In this document: one piece after another, positions 40,555 to 42,949 of the stretch
Numbering within the stretch: the first letter of the stretch is position 1
Layout: each line of letters starts with the position of its first letter
Assembly (NCBI RefSeq): GCF_002551005.1
Contig: NZ_NVOY01000009.1
Location: 212,393-255,341 of the forward strand
Length of the DNA: 42,949 nucleotides
Origin: Bacillus pseudomycoides
GTDB lineage: Bacteria > Bacillota > Bacilli > Bacillales > Bacillaceae_G
Direction: 5' to 3'
The notes under the pieces: model-generated
Database searches by the model: none
What the model was told of the DNA's origin: nothing
What the model saw: only the letters and a program-made list of their open reading frames with translations
Made by a program: the position numbers and the translations under genes

Positions 40555-41724
40555 ATGATAAAAGAAATGCAACCATTTTTGCAACAAGCTTGGGAGAAGG
40601 CTGGTTTTAAAGAGTTTACTGAAATTCAAAAGCAAGCTATTCCAACAATTTTAGAAGGACAAGACGTTATTGGTGAATCTCCAACAGGAACAGGTAAAAC
40701 ATTAGCGTATTTATTACCACTTTTACATAAAATTAACCCTGAAGTGAAACAACCTCAAGTGGTTATTTTAGCACCAACACGTGAACTTGTGATGCAAATT
40801 CATGAAGAAGTACAAAAGTTTACAGCAGGTACTGAGATTTCAGGTGCATCTTTAATTGGCGGTGCAGATATTAAGCGTCAAGTAGAGAAGTTAAAGAAAC
40901 ATCCGCGAGTGATCGTTGGGTCACCAGGACGAATTTTAGAACTAATCCGCATGAAGAAATTGAAAATGCATGAAGTGAAAACAATTGTATTTGATGAGTT
41001 TGATCAAATTGTAAAACAAAAGATGATCGATGCCGTATCCGATGTCATTAAATCGACAATGCGTGATCGTCAAGTCGTATTTTTCTCGGCAACAATGACA
41101 AAAGATGCAGAAGAAGTAGCGCGTGATTTTGCAGTTCAGCCACAATTCATTCGTGTGAAGCGCACAGAAACAAAGAGTCTTGTTGAACATACGTATATCG
41201 TTTGTGAACGCCGAGAAAAAAATGATTTTGTACGTAAAATTATGCATACTGGTGGTGTAAAAGCAGTTGCTTTCTTAAATGATCCGTTCCGTTTAGATGA
41301 AATTGCTGAGAAATTGAAATTCCGTAAGATGAAAGCAGCGGCTCTTCATGCGGAAGCAAGCAAACAAGAACGTGAAGCAACAATGCGTGCATTCCGTCAA
41401 GGTAAAGTAGAAATTTTATTAGCAACTGACATTGCAGCGCGTGGATTAGATATTGATGACTTAACACACGTTATTCATTTAGAATTGCCAGATACGCTGG
41501 ATCAATATATTCATCGTTCGGGACGTACAGGTCGTATGGGGAAAGAGGGGACAGTTGTTTCCCTTGTAACACCGCAAGAAGAGAAAAAGTTACTTCAATT
41601 TGCGAAGAAGCTAGGCATTCAGTTCAATAAGCAAGAAATGTTTAAAGGATCGTTTGTTGATTCGAAGCCGAAAGCGCCAAAGAAAAAGAAACCAGCGTTT
41701 AATGGGAAGAAAAAACCTAGATAA
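40555..41724 (+). CDS. DEAD-box-family RNA helicase (YfmL/CshE-like) with DEFD motif
   Basis: 389 residues, both RecA-like domains: Q motif FKEFTEIQKQAIP, motif I SPTGTGKT, Ia APTREL, Ib SPGRILEL, motif II DEFD (Asp147-Asp150) instead of DEAD, III SAT, V ATDIAARGLDI and VI IHRSGRTGRMG. The C-terminal tail (about 368-389) is Lys/Pro-rich and should bind RNA. The size fits the short B. subtilis helicase YfmL, involved in ribosome assembly and cold growth. The Ala-to-Phe change in motif II keeps both catalytic acids, so activity is likely. AAAGGAG lies before the ATG. Confidence 0.93.
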   Translation: MIKEMQPFLQQAWEKAGFKEFTEIQKQAIPTILEGQDVIGESPTGTGKTLAYLLPLLHKINPEVKQPQVVILAPTRELVMQIHEEVQKFTAGTEISGASLIGGADIKRQVEKLKKHPRVIVGSPGRILELIRMKKLKMHEVKTIVFDEFDQIVKQKMIDAVSDVIKSTMRDRQVVFFSATMTKDAEEVARDFAVQPQFIRVKRTETKSLVEHTYIVCERREKNDFVRKIMHTGGVKAVAFLNDPFRLDEIAEKLKFRKMKAAALHAEASKQEREATMRAFRQGKVEILLATDIAARGLDIDDLTHVIHLELPDTLDQYIHRSGRTGRMGKEGTVVSLVTPQEEKKLLQFAKKLGIQFNKQEMFKGSFVDSKPKAPKKKKPAFNGKKKPR

Positions 41725-41728
41725 ATTG

Positions 41729-41770
41729 AAAAGCCGTGGCTACGAATATGATGTAGCCACGGCTTTTCTT
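41729..41770. terminator. Strong bidirectional terminator
   Basis: AAAAGCCGTGGCTAC / GTAGCCACGGCTTTT, a 15-bp perfect stem between the helicase gene and the convergent oxidoreductase gene. Confidence 0.95.
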
Positions 41771-41788
41771 TATCAAGTAATACGCAGC

Positions 41789-42772
41789 TTATGTCGGCTG
41801 AATATTTAAAAGAACTTTTCCTGTACTTTGTCTACTTTCGACCCATTCATGTGCTTTCCCAGCATCCTGAAGTGAAAAACGTTTTCCGATATTAATTTGT
41901 AAGCTGCCATTACTTAAAAGGGGAAATATTTGCTCTGCAGTATGTTGGAGTAGATAAGGGCGTTTTTTCCGCGTTGTTCCAAAGCTAAATCCAAGAATAG
42001 ATCGGCAGCTTTCATGTAAATCTTTTGTCTGAAATGTTCCGATATGACCACTTGCATTTCCAAAATGGACAAGGCGTCCATAAAAAGCAAGACATTGTAA
42101 GCTTTGCTCTGAAATGGTACCGGAAATAGAATCTAATATAACGTCTGCACCTTCTCCATTTGTAATCTCATTCACTTTATGTACAAAATTTTCTTCCTTA
42201 TAACAAATAACATGATCTGCCCCAGATTCTAAAGCGATTTTCTTTTTCTCTTCATTTCCAACTGTTCCTATGACTTTTCCTGCGCCTAAAATTTTAGCGA
42301 GTTGAATAGCAGTTGTGCCAATTCCTCCTGCAGCTGCATGGATGAGTACAGTTTCGCCTTGTTGTAATCTTGCAATATTCGTTAGCAGTGTATAACTTGT
42401 AAACGAAACAATCGGGCATGCTGCAGCAGTTTCAAAGTCAATTTCATCTGGTAATACAAAAGTAAGCTCTTCATTTGCTACAACATATTCGGCATACGAT
42501 CCGTTAACGGGAAAAGCAATAACGCGCTGTCCCACCTTAATATTCGTTACATTAGACCCGATTTGTTCCACGGTTCCAGCAGCATCTATACCAGGTATAA
42601 AAGGTAGATTTCCGGATCCTTTTTTGCCATATCGAGATTTAACATCAGCAAAGTTTACACTTGTTGCGACAACGCGAATTAAAACTTGATTGGCGTTAAT
42701 GGATGGCATAGCTACATCTTTATATTTCATCATTTCAGGGCCTCCAAAGGCAGTTACAACAATTGCTTTCAT
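41789..42772 (-). CDS. Quinone oxidoreductase-like MDR-family protein
   Basis: 327 residues, medium-chain dehydrogenase/reductase without zinc ligands. Visible are the GroES-like N-terminus (VTAFGGPEMMKYKDVAMPSI, FIPGIDAAGTVEQIGSNVTN), the NADPH-binding VLIHAAAGGIGTTAIQLAKI and the C-terminal block SLQDAGKAHEWVESRQSTGK, which ends 'GKVLLN' as in the QOR family. It should reduce quinones or enones with NADPH. TAGGAGGAC lies upstream of the ATG. A leader element (copy 3) lies about 110 nt further upstream and in the same direction. Confidence 0.92.
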   Translation of the reverse strand: MKAIVVTAFGGPEMMKYKDVAMPSINANQVLIRVVATSVNFADVKSRYGKKGSGNLPFIPGIDAAGTVEQIGSNVTNIKVGQRVIAFPVNGSYAEYVVANEELTFVLPDEIDFETAAACPIVSFTSYTLLTNIARLQQGETVLIHAAAGGIGTTAIQLAKILGAGKVIGTVGNEEKKKIALESGADHVICYKEENFVHKVNEITNGEGADVILDSISGTISEQSLQCLAFYGRLVHFGNASGHIGTFQTKDLHESCRSILGFSFGTTRKKRPYLLQHTAEQIFPLLSNGSLQINIGKRFSLQDAGKAHEWVESRQSTGKVLLNIQPT

Positions 42773-42879
42773 GATATGTCCTCCTAAAGTAGATTCTATA
42801 GTTTATTTTAAAAGACAATCATAATTTGGAAAATTATATAATGATTATGAGGAGTTATAAGAAAACGTTATGAAAAAAT

Positions 42880-42915
42880 TATCCCGCATTAACGGGCAGT
42901 AATACTCCCGTCTCA
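42880..42915 (-). repeat. GGG-CCC-GGG leader element, copy 3
   Basis: Minus strand: GACGGGAGTATTACTGCCCG then TTAATGCGGGATAA. The last 22 bases match copy 2 exactly (ACTGCCCG, TTAATGCGGG, ATAA). The left part differs from copies 1 and 2. It points toward the oxidoreductase gene. The rest of 42773-42949 shows no gene. Confidence 0.55.
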
Positions 42916-42949
42916 AAATTCAGTAAAAGTAAAGAAGTTAGGTGGGAGA

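Noticed and set aside
1-42949. CRISPR arrays, IS transposases, integrases, toxin-antitoxin pairs, NRPS/PKS or defence genes
   Set aside because: None was found. No evenly spaced repeats, DDE or tyrosine recombinase motifs, or known defence domains are visible among the genes.

Overview
The window looks like chromosomal DNA of a Bacillus cereus group member. The evidence is low G+C, Bacillus-type Shine-Dalgarno sites with frequent TTG/GTG starts, sporulation genes (two spoIIP paralogues, a KinB-like kinase, a GerW-family gene), a nucA-nin competence pair, and five copies of a dispersed repeat that fits the group-specific bcr1 element, including the flanking TTTAT motif. No rRNA, tRNA, IS element, CRISPR array or intact prophage was seen.

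Left part (1-14.7 kb): YkyA-type lipoprotein, membrane-anchored polysaccharide deacetylase, a decayed GGDEF gene, a small holin-like gene with a CTG start, a DUF11-like gene whose last codons lie in a repeat, an EmrB/QacA efflux pump behind a palindromic operator, a small hypothetical gene, metE behind a cobalamin riboswitch, the DNA-entry nuclease/inhibitor pair (nucA-nin), a DUF3967 MerR-like protein, a KinB-like kinase, patA (diaminopimelate aminotransferase) and a LacI-family regulator.

Between the LacI gene and csaA (14.7-15.2 kb) two bcr1-like copies lie almost back to back. From memory of B. anthracis/B. cereus gene order, the genes on the two sides belong to distant chromosomal regions, so this may be a rearrangement joint.

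Right part (15.2-42.9 kb): csaA, a DinB-like protein, a sporulation/cell-envelope block (spoIIP, VanY-type carboxypeptidase, NfeD, SPFH protein, second spoIIP), alanine racemase, then about 10 kb rich in small-molecule modifying enzymes (six GNAT acetyltransferases, two APH-type kinases, a MocR regulator, an ABM-fold protein) around an orphan peptide-type ABC permease pair. After these come a GerW-family gene, small hypotheticals, a frameshifted repeat protein, a SAM methyltransferase, fhs (formyl-THF synthetase), a DEAD-box-family helicase carrying DEFD, and a quinone oxidoreductase-like gene.

Functional threads: methionine and one-carbon metabolism (riboswitch-controlled metE, fhs); cell-wall remodelling and sporulation (deacetylase, patA, alr, VanY, spoIIP x2, kinase); competence (nucA-nin). 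The least explained features are a GGG-CCC-GGG leader element found three times upstream of co-oriented genes, the orphan permease operon, and genes eroded or given new ends by repeats and frameshifts.
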